From Anaeramoeba flamelloides (Eukaryota > Metamonada > Anaeramoebidae): a stretch of DNA of 64,000 nt. The notes below the pieces were generated by a model. That model worked only from the letters and a program-made list of their open reading frames with translations, was not told the DNA's origin and ran no database searches. The translations under genes and the position numbers were made by a program. This document shows, piece after piece, positions 1 to 12,700 of this stretch; positions within the stretch are counted from its first letter, which is position 1; each line of letters begins with the position of its first letter. The DNA is taken from assembly GCA_027625915.1 (NCBI GenBank), contig JANTQA010000036.1, positions 9,941,001-10,005,000 on the forward strand, in the 5' to 3' direction.

Positions 1-1299
1 ATCTTGAATAATAAAGTTTATTACCAATATAATTATAATTTCAGAACTTCTAATTCGTATAGCTATTGTATTTATTGTTGTTATTAGTAAAAATTTTTTT
101 AAATGTCTCTAGTTGAGAAAAAAACTGTTTTTTTCTTGAAAAAATTTCAAATAAATGGAAGTATGCATTTTAGATTATTTGAACTGGATATATTGATTTT
201 GATAGATAATAATTAATAGCTTTGAAAATGCAATTATCTAATAAAAATGAAATATAGACAAAAAGAAGTGGTGATATATTATCGAAGTGTTAGTCAAATG
301 CCTCGGGTTTTTTAACTTGAGAAATAAAAAGAAAATTAAAAAACACCCTTTTTATTTCTTAAATTAAAAATCACATTACAAAACTTTTCTATAGGTTTTC
401 TGTTATATATGTAAGTTTTCTAGGTTTTTTTGAGGTTTTTTATTTTATCTGTAAAATCTATTGATTTTCCTAATAAAAAGACAACTCAAGAAAAGCTAAA
501 GGATGTTTTCCAGAATTTGAAAGAAAAATATTTTTTTCAATTTGAATCAATAAATGATACTTGAATAGTCAAACGAATTGATTCCCTATTTGAAATATAT
601 ATAATAAAATATAAAATGCTATTAAAATATATGATTATACCCACACAAATGTGAAGAAAAACAATATCCTTATTTTTTTCTATTAAATTTCAGAAAAATC
701 ATATTGTATAATTTGATTTACCAACTTTAATAGTTTAATATTTTGAAAAATAATTTTTACTCAAAGATCTTTTATTAACCAATAGTTTATTATAAGTGAG
801 GCTATCAAAAAGTAAAAAATTACCAAATGTTTAATTTTTTTCAAAAAATTATTTCATGATCGTGTAGTGGGTACTTCATAAATCCATAATTAAAGTCAGA
901 AATATTGTTGAACCAAGTGTCTGTATGTCAATTCTCTGAAAAAAATGGTATATACCCCGAGAATTTGTCGGGGACTGTTCTAATTCCTATATATTTCTAT
1001 AATTGTCAAGTACATACTTTTTCTTCGATTATTAAAACTAATCAATCTTTTTTAAACGTTTCGAGATCAGAAAAAAAACTATTAATCTAACAATATAGTG
1101 TTGTATTGAAAAATGAAAATTTTTATATAATTTTTTATTATACTTTTAAAAAAAAAATTTAATTGATTTTAAGAATAATACTACTTATATTATTTTTAAA
1201 TTCCTCCTTTTTTTCTGTAAAGTTCAGGTGAAAAATCATTCTATAGATAGATATAGAAGGGGATATAATCTGAACAAAAATATATCAAACCCCTTTTCA
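1..1299. other. Non-coding left edge
   Basis: No gene is supported here. Open frames are short, phenylalanine- and lysine-rich and have no matching copy elsewhere. The stretch 295-870 is an old dispersed repeat, listed separately. The rest is A/T-rich sequence with homopolymer runs in which I see no further structure. Confidence 0.6.
295..870 (+). repeat. Dispersed repeat, copy 1 (decayed element of unknown type)
   Basis: This stretch aligns by eye with 12495-13150 in the same orientation. Shared landmarks are a block reading ctaggtttttttgaggtttt at 420-439, the following segment on bone-like T-rich sequence to about 480, and the end block around the gatcgtg at 859-865. A shorter reverse copy lies at about 20700-20890. 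The copies differ at many positions, so the family is old. I could not define its terminal repeats. Confidence 0.6.
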
Positions 1300-2280
1300 T
1301 TCAAATGAGACCAGTTTTATAAACTAAATTTCATAATAAATGACCCATGTTATATTTTCATTTTGAATTGTATTTGTATTGTTTTGAAGTTTTTCCCCTC
1401 ACAATGAAAAGATTGATAATAAATCATTTTTTCTCTTTTTTATTTTTTCCACAGTATTTTGTTAAAATGGAAAATGAAAATGAAAATTTGGAAAGAAGTA
1501 ACTGATGAATCAATGAAAAAATTGGTCTCAAATCTGAAAAGGAGAATAGATTTAGTTATTCAAATGGAAGGAGAATCGACAAATCGGTTTTATTAATTCT
1601 CTCAAATTTTCTAATTTTTAGGTAATGCTTATATCAAAATAAATGTCCCAATTTTTTTTAAAATTGTTTTTTTTACTTTTTTTTATTTTATTTTTAGTTA
1701 AAAAATAAATACCTATTGAGTAGAAACCGAATACTAAAATCGAAATTTTTTTATTATAATAGATAACTTCAATTATTAAAAATATTTTTCTTTAAAATTT
1801 GATATTTAATGGGTCAATGATTTTTAAATTGAGTTTTTGGAAAGAAAATAATTTCTATATGTTCTAAAATATTCTTCTTCTCAAAATAAATTTTCAATTT
1901 TAAGTTCAATTCACTTTTTTAAATTGCTTTTTTTTATTTTTTTTTATTTTTGAGCTTTCATTTTTATTGAATTTTTCTTTTTTTTTTTGAAAAGGTTAAT
2001 TTATAAAAAGTTAAAACTCCATATTAAAATACAGAAATTTGAGGTTTTATAATTTCTTTTCAAATGAATACATTTACAATTTAAGAATCTTATCTTCAAC
2101 ACTTTTTATTTTCAAAAGAATTTGGGAATTTTATCTCGATGTTCTAATTAAATTTCACAAATTTTTTTTTTAAGAAATTTCATTTTTAATTTCGATATTT
2201 CTTTCACGAGTATTGACTCTAATCTGAAGATTATTATTTATTGCATTTCCAAACGATCGTGTATAAATTTATTGCCACAA
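1300..2280 (+). mobile_element. Tc1/mariner relic, copy 1
   Basis: This stretch corresponds, in reverse orientation, to 11690-12230 inside the importin-alpha intron. Shared blocks include ttgttttgaagtttttc at about 1379, the coding remnant 1489-1596, and the block at 1720-1830. The ends are not clear in this copy. The right side is followed closely by a separate TTAA-type element at 2315. A transposase C-terminus is the only recognisable coding part, so the element is dead. Confidence 0.65.
1489..1596 (+). pseudogene. Transposase C-terminal remnant (Tc1/mariner family)
   Basis: The frame from 1489 reads W-K-E-V-T-D-E-S-M-K-K-L-V-S-N-L, continues with K-R-R-I-D-L-V-I-Q and ends F-Y-stop. This is the typical end of Tc1-like transposases: a Trp, then LVxSMxxRI, VIxxxG and a final Tyr. 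The upstream DDE catalytic part is not recognisable, so this is a short relic. A second, better preserved copy of the same tail lies on the minus strand at 11933-12043. Confidence 0.7.
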
Positions 2281-2314
2281 ATTCCAAAAATTTTTGGTTC
2301 AATTTCAATTTTTG

Positions 2315-3532
2315 TTAAGGGACTAGTAACTCTTATTTATTTTTTTTCCCAAAGGTAATAGAATTATTTACATAAGGATACAATTAAACCCAATAAGAAA
2401 CTTCGTTTGTCAACTTTAGAGAAATGAATAATCATTTTTAAAAGATTTCATTTTTCCAATGGAATTTTCAGTCAAAAGATCTGATCCTTTTTTGGTTTAT
2501 ATTTTGGATCAAATTAGAAAAATAAAAATTTTAAAAAAATTTAATTTTTAAAGAAATATCACTTTTAGTAATTTCTGAGATTCTTTATGAACAAGTAACG
2601 TTGTGTCTTTAATATTATTTTAAAAAATAAATGAAAAATAAATCAAATATTGTATCCTTGAAGATCTAAAAAATTTGAACATTTATTTTATTCAGAAATA
2701 TTTATGAATTTTCTTGAAATTTAAAAGACTTGTCAATATACTTTTTCAAATATCAAGAGTATAAACAAGGAACTATTTGTATTAAAAACATGTATTTGAT
2801 AATATCTATTAATTTTTTATTATTAGATATATGCATTTGAATTTGTTTTATTTGTTGCAAAATCTTGAAAAAATTGAGAAATAAATGTAAAACCTATTTC
2901 ATACATTTAATCATTGGGTTGCTAATGACTTTCTGAAATAATTAAGATTTGGTTTATAATTATTAATTAAAAATAAATATAATTAAAAAGTATTTCTTGA
3001 GATAATAAGTTGAATTTTCCAGGTTTTAAAAAGGTATTTTGGGAGAATTTTTAATTCGATTCTTTGGTTATTTTTCTCAGATTTTTTCATTTAATCCCAA
3101 GAAAAAATAGATTTGGTCTGTTCTTTGAATCAAAAAAATATATTTTTTACGAGTTTAAAATAAATATTGTATTTTTTTAGAGATTAAGTAGATTTTTTAA
3201 ACTTGGCTATTTTAGAACTTAGTGGTTTTATTTTTAAAGTGTATTTTTGTACACTTCCTTTACAGGCAATAAGATTTCAATCTTCTTTCAAAGAAAATAA
3301 TTTTTTTTAAATAATTTGGAAATATGTTGGATTTTGAACTTTTCAAAAATGGGAAAAATGGATAAGTCTTTTAAAAACAATAATTCATTTCTGAAAATAG
3401 TATTAAAAGTAAGTTTGGTCTTGTAGTTATCAGATTTTTACTTGGGTTTTTCAATTTCAAGATACGGTAAATTTTTTTTTAATTTGTTAGTCAATTTACT
3501 TGAAGATTTTTTTTATTTTACTAGTCCCTTAA
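2315..3532 (-). mobile_element. TTAA-type non-autonomous DNA element, family T1, 1.2 kb
   Basis: The ends are perfect 15-bp terminal inverted repeats, TTAAGGGACTAGTAA at 2315-2329 and its reverse complement at 3518-3532. No transposase is encoded. Related copies lie at 14115-15363 and 21165-22425 on the plus strand, and a fragment at about 48955-49330. The TTAA at both ends followed by GGG fits piggyBac-like (TTAA target) or PIF/Harbinger-like (TAA/TTA target) mobilisation. The sequence alone does not decide between them. Confidence 0.8.
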
Positions 3533-4577
3533 TCTTATTTCTCAACTTATAGAACATTCGTGAGAAACAGTATTTTGCAGACCAGCCGATTTTAAGAGTT
3601 TCTTAAAAATTAAACAAATAAATTACTTTTTATTCAAACTAAGTAAAATAATTTTCAAAATAAAAAATGAAGCAAAAATTTTCAAACACATTTCTTCGAA
3701 TTTATCGAAAAAAGAATTGTAAATTTGACCACCGTTTGTGCTCATATAAAAAGATCAAAAGACATTTTGTAGATTTCTTTCAAATATCTTTGATAAAAAA
3801 TGATCACTTTCATTTTTTTCCTTCGTCAGATTTAAATCAAACTTGTTACAATCAAGATCAAGAACAAAAGAGCAACCTCATATTTTCTATTATTTTTTAA
3901 GAAAACATCAATTTCAAGAGCTATTGGGTTGAATTATACAACTTCATTTAGTTTTGGATTTGAAATCCTAAAATAATAAATTGTTAACCTTCTAACAAGT
4001 TTGGGAATAAAACACTTATTTTTCCTTGATATTTTAAATGAGATAAAAAAATTATTCTTTTTTCTTCTCTGAATTTGTAAGGTTCATTATTCCAAAAAGA
4101 ATTCACTCAATTAATCATTTTTGTTTGTTTGTCAATTTTTTCAATCCACCGAATTTTCTTTTTACTGTTTTGTAAAGATTTGTTTCCGAAAATTTGATCA
4201 GATTAAAATAAATCTTGTTGAAAAAAGGATTTCATATAAAAACATAATTCAAAGATGTTTCAAATCTTTCGGAATATTGAAAAACGGGATTTGTCTCAAA
4301 TTTGATTTTCAGAAACGAAAAAAATATTATTTAATTAAAAATTATCTGACATCATGTTTGTGAAGATTTATTTTCACAAGAATTAATCCAAACTGAACTC
4401 AAAAGCTCAAGATTTCAGTCTTGAAATTCATTTTAAATTGTTTTCAAAAAATGTTACTCAAAAAAAAAAAACTGCAAACAATAATCATTTTTTTTAATTT
4501 TAAACATAACAACAACCACAATGATTTTTTTAAATACTAAATAAACCAACGTTTTTTTTATTAATATTTACAAACAA
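3533..4577. other. Upstream region of the eIF2-alpha gene
   Basis: No convincing gene is present. Two small open frames (3667-3900 and 4121-4363) have the composition of translated A/T-rich spacer and no second copy in the window. The last 80 bases before 4578 are A/T-rich and probably hold the promoter and leader of the eIF2-alpha gene. I cannot point to a defined box. Confidence 0.5.
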
Positions 4578-5471
4578 ATGACCAAAATGACAACAACAAC
4601 GACAATGAACACAGAATCCCAACAAGCACAGCAACAACTTGGGTACCAACTTCAACAGTATCGATATTACCCTAACAAATTACCAGAGATTGGTGACTAT
4701 GTGCTCTTTACACCACAGGAATATCTTTCAAGTGACATAAGCGGACACCTACCAGAATATAATAATTTGGAATGTTTCTTGAGCCATTCACAAATTACCA
4801 ACCAAAATGTTCAATCTTATTCCAAGTTTATCAAACCTGATCGCCCTGAAATTTGTGTTGTTCTTGGTGTTGATCCGAAAGACAACCACGTAGCACTCTC
4901 GAGAAAGCAAGCAAATGATCCACTCCAAAGAAAGTATTTTAAGGGGTTTGTCAAGAAATCAAAGTTAGTCGACTTAATAATGAAACAACTCTCTCATGCT
5001 ACAGGTGTCACACTGAAAAAGCTCTATAAACAAATTGTCTTTCCTTTATATTCCGACTACCATCACCCACTCGATGGCTTAAAGGCCTTTCTCTACGATC
5101 ACAGCGTCTTTGATAAATACAATTTCTCTTCCCTTTATGAGGATTTGAATCGTTCCATTCGCGTGAAAATTCATGTCAAAAATTTGCAACTACAGGCAGA
5201 CATACAAATTACTTGCTATTCATACGAAGGGATTGGAGCGATTCAAAAAAGTTTAATTGCAGCCGAAAAAGTAGGTACCAAGCAATTCCCCATTATCGCC
5301 ACACTAGTAGCCTCTCCAATTTATCGAATCACAACAACATGCTCAAATAGATCAGAAGGAATCAAATTACTTAATCTTGCCTGTAAAAAAGTTAAATCAG
5401 TTATAGAATCTAAAGACGGTTCTTTTCAAATTGTACAAGCACCACGTGTTGTTAGGAAAGCAAGAAATTAA
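4578..5471 (+). CDS. Translation initiation factor 2 subunit alpha (eIF2-alpha), divergent
   Basis: The 297-residue product is the alpha subunit of the ternary complex that brings initiator tRNA to the ribosome. A Thr/Gln-rich leader (1-34) precedes an S1 RNA-binding domain (about 35-112), where LPEIGDYVLF matches the family FPEVEDVV and VVLGVDPKDNHVALSRKQ matches VVVIRVDKEKGYIDLSKRR. A helical domain (about 113-195) and an alpha-beta domain (about 196-290) with CYSYEGIGAIQKSL follow. Length is close to the usual 300-315, but the acidic tail is missing. The regulatory loop is altered: the family LSELSRRRIRS is LSHSQITNQNVQS at 68-80, so the Ser51 site and its arginines are gone, with Thr74 nearest in position. 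The gene has no intron. The first ATG was chosen; Met4 is an alternative. It could be a specialised paralogue rather than the only eIF2-alpha. Confidence 0.93.
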   Translation: MTKMTTTTTMNTESQQAQQQLGYQLQQYRYYPNKLPEIGDYVLFTPQEYLSSDISGHLPEYNNLECFLSHSQITNQNVQSYSKFIKPDRPEICVVLGVDPKDNHVALSRKQANDPLQRKYFKGFVKKSKLVDLIMKQLSHATGVTLKKLYKQIVFPLYSDYHHPLDGLKAFLYDHSVFDKYNFSSLYEDLNRSIRVKIHVKNLQLQADIQITCYSYEGIGAIQKSLIAAEKVGTKQFPIIATLVASPIYRITTTCSNRSEGIKLLNLACKKVKSVIESKDGSFQIVQAPRVVRKARN

Positions 5472-5702
5472 ATTAATTCTTTCTTTTTTTTTAAATTTTA
5501 ATTTTGAACATGTTTTATTTTTTATTTCAAAAATAAAAAACCAGAAATAAATATTTTGAACATATTAATTATCTTTTAGTTTTGGTTTTTCAAATTTTTT
5601 TTTATAAGGTCGGTTATTTATGCGCTAAAAAGTTTGGAAGATCTTGTATATTTTTTCTTTCTCAAAGGTAGTAAAGCACTTTTTTTCACAAAAATTCACA
5701 AT

Positions 5703-6396
5703 TTAAGGGTCGAGTTATTATGGTGAAATTTTTTATTCTGAAATGGATTAAAAAAATTTTGTAATTTGTATGAGAGACTCAGACCAATCAAAAAATCAAT
5801 TAACCTATGATGTACGATCGATCTCCAAAAATCAACAACTAAAGATGAGGACATTTTTAGAAAAAAGCGCCAAAGAGTGACACTTAATTTCCAATTAGAA
5901 TGGTTAGAATCTACAATTTTGAAAACAACATTATCAGTTTTGAAGTGTCTCTCTTTTGTGCTTTTTGAGATCTCAAAGATTTTTTTTCATTTTTTTTCAT
6001 TTTTCAAATGAGTTATTTTTTATCGTAAGAATATTACATAGTCCTTACTTGGTCAAATTTAGAGAGTTACAAAATAACCTCCAATCAGATTAAATCGAAT
6101 TAAATTGATTGTGAACTGCAAGAAAGCAATTTGTTTTAAATTAATGAAATTTGAATATTTGGAAATAGAAAATGAGATAAGATGAATTTTTTTTAAATTT
6201 TGATTTTTTGAAATTGAGAACTTTTTTCAACTTATTTTTCTTCGTTTGGATTTTTTCCAAAGATGATACAAATAAATTTTTTTTTTGTTATTTGAATTTT
6301 GTCAATCAAAAGAAGGGATATTTCACAGTACGCTTTTTGGTCTCAGGACATCCCTTGGGTATGGAGCAAATTCACCATAAATGGCCAAACCCTTAA
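5703..6396 (+). mobile_element. TTAA-type non-autonomous DNA element, family T2, copy 1
   Basis: The left end TTAAGGGTCGAGTTATTATG (5703-5722) pairs imperfectly with the right end, whose reverse complement reads TTAAGGGTTTGGCCATTTAT. The match continues into GGTGAA on both sides. Internal blocks match 13153-14117 and 30922-31640, for example the passage at 5830-5900 (gacattttta..aaaaagcgcc). There is no coding capacity. It starts about 230 bp downstream of the eIF2-alpha stop. Confidence 0.75.
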
Positions 6397-8714
6397 CTTG
6401 AAAAACTGCTTTATTAACTTTAGATAAAGGAAAAAGGATTTTTAAAAGAATTACTTTTTTTTTTATTGTATTGATTTTTAAAAAGTGAAAATTACGATTT
6501 AGATATATCCTTCGATTTTTTTTTTAATTTTAAAGAATTGAGTTAAACTAACCATTTTATAAAATGCCGTTTACTTTTAAAAAAACCTTTACACTTTATA
6601 AAAACCCCCCCCCCCAGATCCAGGGTAAGACGCTTGGCACCTGAATATAGAAACTTTGATTCTGTTGAAAAAAGGGAAAAAATTTTTTTAAAAGATAAAT
6701 TAATTTTAAATATTCTTTAAAGAATAAATTATAAATATGAAGAATAATAAAAATCAGAGAATAGTTGATATTCATATGAAGTAAATCTAACTATTCAATA
6801 TATTTTATAAATAATTGAAAACATAAATTCTTAATGAAATATATTGAGAAAAACAATTAGGCTCTTTTAGATCTTTAAAGTAAAGATCTAAAGAAAATTA
6901 CAAGAGAAATCATATTGATTTCTCTCCAATCATTTTCACACTTTTATAATAATATTAAACAAAATTTTACCAAGTGACAAATGTAGTTACAATATACAAA
7001 AAGTATAATTCAATCACTTTATCATAAAAAAAAATAGAAAAAAAGAAAAATTTTTAAAAATGTGAAAAAATGATTTCAATTTTGATATTTTCCAAAATAA
7101 ATTTTTCTTTGAATATCCATTCAAACTCTTTAAACATATACAATTCACTTAATACAACCCATTACATTTGACTGGATAATATTATATATATATATATATT
7201 ATTTTTTTAAGTCTTTAAATTTTTTCTTCAATTAATCTTGTTTTTTTTTAATAGGTAACTAAAGGTGATAATTAATTTTAGTTTTTAGTCGTAAAATGAA
7301 AAGTTTTAATATTTCATCAATTTGATTAATATTATAAAATAGCAATTAAATAATTCAATTAATTATCTATATATATATATATATATATATATAGATTTGC
7401 ATCTATTTTTGTTAATAATTTAATTAAAACAAAGAGATTTTTTGAAAAATAAAATTGTGATTTTAATAATGTAGAAATTATTTAATTAATTTCTATTATT
7501 TTGTATCAAAATCAAAATCAAAATAAAAAAATCAAGAAAAATTATTTGATAAAAAAAAAATGACTATTTTCTAATTTTTTATTTATATTAAATTGATTAT
7601 TTATAAATATAATCGTTATAAAAACATGAGAACTTTTTCAAAACTTTGTTGAAGTTTTTTATTTTTAAAAAATGAAGAATTGTTCATAACTAAAACTTTA
7701 TGAAAGTTTTTAATTTTATTCAAGTGGAAAATCAACCTTTAAATATGTAGTAGAGGACCCCGTGTGAAGGAAAACATTTTTTTCCAAAAAAAGTTAAACT
7801 TTATGGAAACTTAAAACTTTAAAAACGTTTTAATTCTATCAAAATCGAAAAAAAAATAAAAAAAAAAACTTTTAAAAGGCCTGTATCTCAAGATATAACT
7901 TTTTTTTTGTTTTTCGACTATTTCAAATAATTTTTATTTTATGTAAATTCAATATTTATTGAGAATATAAAAACAAATATTGAAATTTAGATTTTAATTT
8001 TTTCGAACTAATTGAAAATGAAATTTCTTAAGTTTACAAAAACAAAAATAACAACAAGATTATTATCATCTAGTAAGGGATATAAGTAAATATAAGTTTG
8101 TCATGATCTCTCAAATTTCTGTAATAATTTATTTTTTTTTTAAGAAATTAAGGAAGGTGATTTAATTTTTTTTAAACGAATGTATAGCGGGGAAATAATG
8201 AGTATAGCTATCCAAAACAGAGATTTCGTTCAAAAATCTTGGCCATGATGAGTGGTGTGATTAAAAAAGAAAATAGATTATTAATATTCCCAAATAAAAA
8301 AATAATAATTTTGAACAACAAAAAAGAATAAAAGAAAAATTTTCAAAAATTTGGTTTTTCAATATAAAATAAATATAGCAAAAAATTGACAACAAATTCA
8401 AAATATTATCATTTTTTTAAGTTAGTATATGATTTTTTATTTATCTACTTGTAAGAAATATAAATTTACAACTTAATTAAAAACAAAACAAACAAAAAAA
8501 AGGGATTATTAAAAAATTATATTTCCACAACCACATAAATAACATAGTGAGTCACAAACGAAATTAAAATCAAAACTTAAATAATTATTAATTACATTAT
8601 AAAAAGAAAACACCAGGAAAGCAACTTGCCGTGTAATTTCAATACTAAAAATTATTGGAATTAAAAGGAAAAGAAAATCTTATCAAGAATAATTTCATAT
8701 ATTTACATTCACTA
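6397..8714. other. Non-coding spacer with simple repeats
   Basis: No gene is supported in this 2.3-kb stretch. It holds an 11-base C run at 6605-6615, unusual in such A/T-rich DNA, followed by a short G/C-richer block at 6616-6645. There are (TA)n microsatellites at 7183-7199 and 7369-7393, and many A and T homopolymers. I see no inverted-repeat ends. Confidence 0.6.
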
Positions 8715-9250
8715 ATAAACCCCTTTCCAAAAATTTGGACACACCTAAAATCAAAAATAGCAAAAAACCCCCAATTTATTATATTTTTCCAAACTTAATA
8801 TAAAACCACATTTAAGTTACAGAGTAGTAATGTTTTTATAAGTATATCAAATTTAATCCAAATAAAGGAAAAAATATATATATAATGAAAAAATAAAAAT
8901 TTGTGTGTCCAAAATAATAATAACAAGCTGAACAAAAAATGAATTTATATATTTTTTGAAATTTCATCAATTATTGATCGATCAAATGATAAGATACCAT
9001 GTACCAATTTTATGTGATTTTTCTATTTAACAAACTCAACATTAACCTTCAATCAACCATCAAAAAAAAATTCCATATCTAATGAAACAGATTACGTAAC
9101 TGGAAAAAAGGAAATGAAAACAAAATCAAAAAAATACAAAAAATGAGATATTTTGTAAAATTAAAATTATTACCAAATTGAATTTAAAGTGTGGTATCGA
9201 TATTCTTTCAACTGCATAAACCGTGTCCAAAATATTGGAATTTAGTTTAT
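8715..9250 (+). mobile_element. Mariner-like MITE, family T6, copy 1
   Basis: The left end contains ccaaaaatttggacacacc (8727-8745) and the right end contains the inverse gtgtccaaaatattgg (9223-9238), flanked outward by TAAAC/GTTTA. The same element occurs at 58986-59530 (+) and 55426-55981 (-). It is about 540 bp and non-coding. A TTTGGACACA end is common among Tc1/mariner elements, and the TA at each edge fits a TA target duplication. Confidence 0.75.
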
Positions 9251-9745
9251 AATGCATAAAAGTAATACCTTTTAATTTCACAAATGAAAAAATCAAAAAA
9301 AAAACAATTTATAAACAATAATACAATTCCCATAAGCAGGGGTCTTTTAAAGAGATTTAAAAATCTATCAAGAGCAATCTTACAAAAACTAGAGATCAAT
9401 GCTTGTAAAATTTTGAAAAATGTCCAATGATATCATTTTTTTCAAAAATTATTTAGAATCTCACTTTTTCATCAATGATACTTTGGATAATTTCCCAACT
9501 TCAAACAAATAACTACAGATATAGCTAATCGTATTTAAAACGTTAATTAAAAAAATTATCATTGTTAATGATCATTTGAAGAATTAAAAAAAAACAATAT
9601 CTTGATCCAGAGAAAGAAAAAATAATTATTTAAAATATTAATTTTTCAAAAAATAAAAAAAAATCTAAAAATATACAATAAAAATTCAAAGTATATAATT
9701 TTTTAAAAAATGTATAATTTCGAATAATACTTTTCAAAATATATA
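9251..9745. other. 3' flank of the importin-alpha gene
   Basis: A/T-rich, non-coding. It lies downstream of the importin-alpha stop on the minus strand and probably contains its 3' untranslated region. I see no repeat ends or gene. Confidence 0.5.
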
Positions 9746-12700
9746 TTAATATTCCTCATCACCAAATTCAGGGTCATAATTTTCACTAAAAAATTCATCA
9801 ATGATATCATCGGCCCTTTGAAACAAGGATTTATTTGGGTGATTACGAAGTTTTTCGAGCATTGATATACCATCACAATTTTCTACAAGTACGGCTAATT
9901 TTGGGAAACAATTTAATAATAGTTCGATAAAATCCATTATCATATGGGCAATGTCCGGATCACTAGAATTCAATAAAGAGAAAAAGCCTAATAAGAAGTT
10001 TTTAAGATTTTTATAACAGCTGATAAAATGTATAAAAACAGAATCCCATTCCCAGGCATTCATTAAAGCAATTGCTGCCTCCCTTTTCAAATCATAATGT
10101 GCGTTAATAATTATTTTTGAAAGTTGCTCCAAAATATTTGTTTCGCATTTTTTTTCAAAAAGTTCAATAATTTCAAGTATCTGTTCTTCGTGTGAATTAA
10201 ATATGGCTGAACACAACCAACAAATTTCTTTTATTAATTTATCTTCCTTAGCATTTAAAACATCAATAATGCCTGTAAATATGAATAAGGTTCTTTCTAA
10301 ATTCTCATTTATTATATAATCATAATATTTTGTATCAGAGGAGTAGAGAAAATTAACAATAATTCGAATTGCCGGTATTCGTAAGTCAATTAAAGTCGAT
10401 TTGAAAAAAAGTAAAATTTTGTCCATTAAATTTGAGTCAATAATAACTTTGAAATATTCATCAACACTAGTTAGATATGATAAAATCCAAAGAGCGTGAT
10501 AATGGATTTCGGATTCTTTTTCAATTTGGAAAAAAATATCAAGTTTGTCAAAAATATTTAATTCAACAATCTGACTAAGTGGTGGATCTTCTCCTTTTAA
10601 TAAATTTGAAATTGCAAACGCGCTGCTACAACAAAGATCAAAAGAAATATTTGGTTCTAGCAATGCAATTAATATTTCCAAGATTCCATTTTCAACTAAC
10701 GAATTACGAAAATTTAAACAATCGCCGCCTTTTTTTAATTGTTAAAAGATTGTTTGTTCGATAAAAAATATTGTTGAAATGAAAGCAAATTCCAACAAAT
10801 AAATTAAAATAAATAAATAATGAAAATAAGTAAATAATGAAAATAAATAAATAATGATTATATATAAAAAATAATAATAAATATCATGTTTCATTACATA
10901 AAATATTATATTAAAAAACAGATACTTTGGTTTAAAATAATGCTTGAGTTTTTCAAAATTGAAAACAAACGACATAATAAAAAAAGAAATAATTTTAGAG
11001 TATTTAAAAATTGAAAATATCCATGTTTCTTTATATTTCTACATTTTTTTTTTTCAAACTTTTAAGGTTTTCTTAAAGTTTTCAATAAAAAAGAAGATAC
11101 TTTTATTTTTTTATAATAAACTATTTTTCAGTCAAAGGGGCCCAGTTGTAATGTGTATAATACATGTGTTTAAAGGGTTTACATGGAGATATTAGAAGAA
11201 AAATTTTATTTTGGAAATTTTCAAAATTGAAATCATTTTTTCACATTTTTGTTTTTTTTTTTCGATTTTTTTTTTAAAACGTCGTTCAGTTGCAAAAAAA
11301 AAAATTATTGCAAGATCAATAGTCACTTGATAAAAATGTGTTATTCTAAGGTCATTGAAATCATGTAAAGATTGTTGAGAAATCATATTGATTTCTATTG
11401 CAATTCTATTCGATCTTTGATCTTGATATTTGTTTCATAAATGTGAAAAATTTTCCACTTCATTTTCATTTCCTTTTTCAAATAGAGACCAGAAATACCA
11501 ACAAACTTCATTTGGGGGCTTAATTTCTAAAAGAAAAGTATGGAAAATGAAGTGAAAAATTGTTTCCTATTTATTATTCAAATACCAGTAGAAGTGAAAA
11601 ACGAACATTTTTGTTTTTCTCAATAGGGCACTAAGAATTTGTGTTTTGAAATTTTTAAGAAAATTTATTGATTAATTAGTTTTCTTTCAGACATAAACTA
11701 TCATTCAAAATCATTGGCCCATCAAAAATCAAAATTTAAAGAAAAATATTTTTAATACTTGTAGTTATCTATTATAATATCAAAATTTTTATTTTAGTAT
11801 TTGGTTCACTACTCCAGGGGTATTTGTTTTTCTTCAAAAAATAAAATAAAAAAAGTTAAAAAAAAATTTTAAAAAAAATTGGGACATTTATTTTGAATGA
11901 AGAATTACATGAAAAAAATTTTTTTTAAAAAATTAATAAAACCCATTTATCGATTCTCCTCCCCTTTGAATAACTAAATCTAATCTCTTTGTCATATTTG
12001 AAACCAATTTTTTTTATTAATTCATCTGTTACTTCTTTCAAATTTTTTCATTTTCATTTTCCATTTTAACAAAAACACTTTTGAAAAAATAAAAAAGAGA
12101 AAAAATGATTTATTTGCAAACTTTTCATTGTGAGAGGAAAAACTTCAAAACGATACAAAAGAAATTCAAAATTGAAATATAAGGTGGGCCATTTATTTTG
12201 AATTTTAGTTTATATCAACAATTCTTTGATGTGTATTATTCTGTTTATTTCTTATTTGTTCTTCAAAGATCAATTATATAAAATAATTGATATTTGAAAA
12301 AAACGTTGGGCCCCTTTGACTGAAACAGAGTTTACTTTATATTCCCATCAAAAACAAATCTAGAGAACCAGTTACATCATTTTTAGAAATTTCGAAAGGT
12401 AAATTAAAAAAAAAAAATTCAGAACTACTTGCTTGGTTTGTTCTGTTAAAACTTCTAAAAAATAAATAATTTTTTTAGAGTTTCAGCCAGTGATGCCAAG
12501 TGCCGTAGAGTGCCTAGGTTTTTTTTAATTTCAGAAATAAAAAGAAAATTTTAGAAATTTTCTTTTAATTGCTAAAATTAAAAAAAACCTAACGGCGGTT
12601 TTCCAGAATTCAAAAGAATAGAGTAAAATCAAAGATTTAACGCAATTCTTTTAAATTTTGGAAAACCTAACGGCGGTTTTCTTGTGGTTTTCTGTTTTGT

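Noticed and set aside
3667-4363. Two small frames upstream of eIF2-alpha as genes
   Set aside because: Short, with no conserved motif and no splice logic connecting them to the gene.
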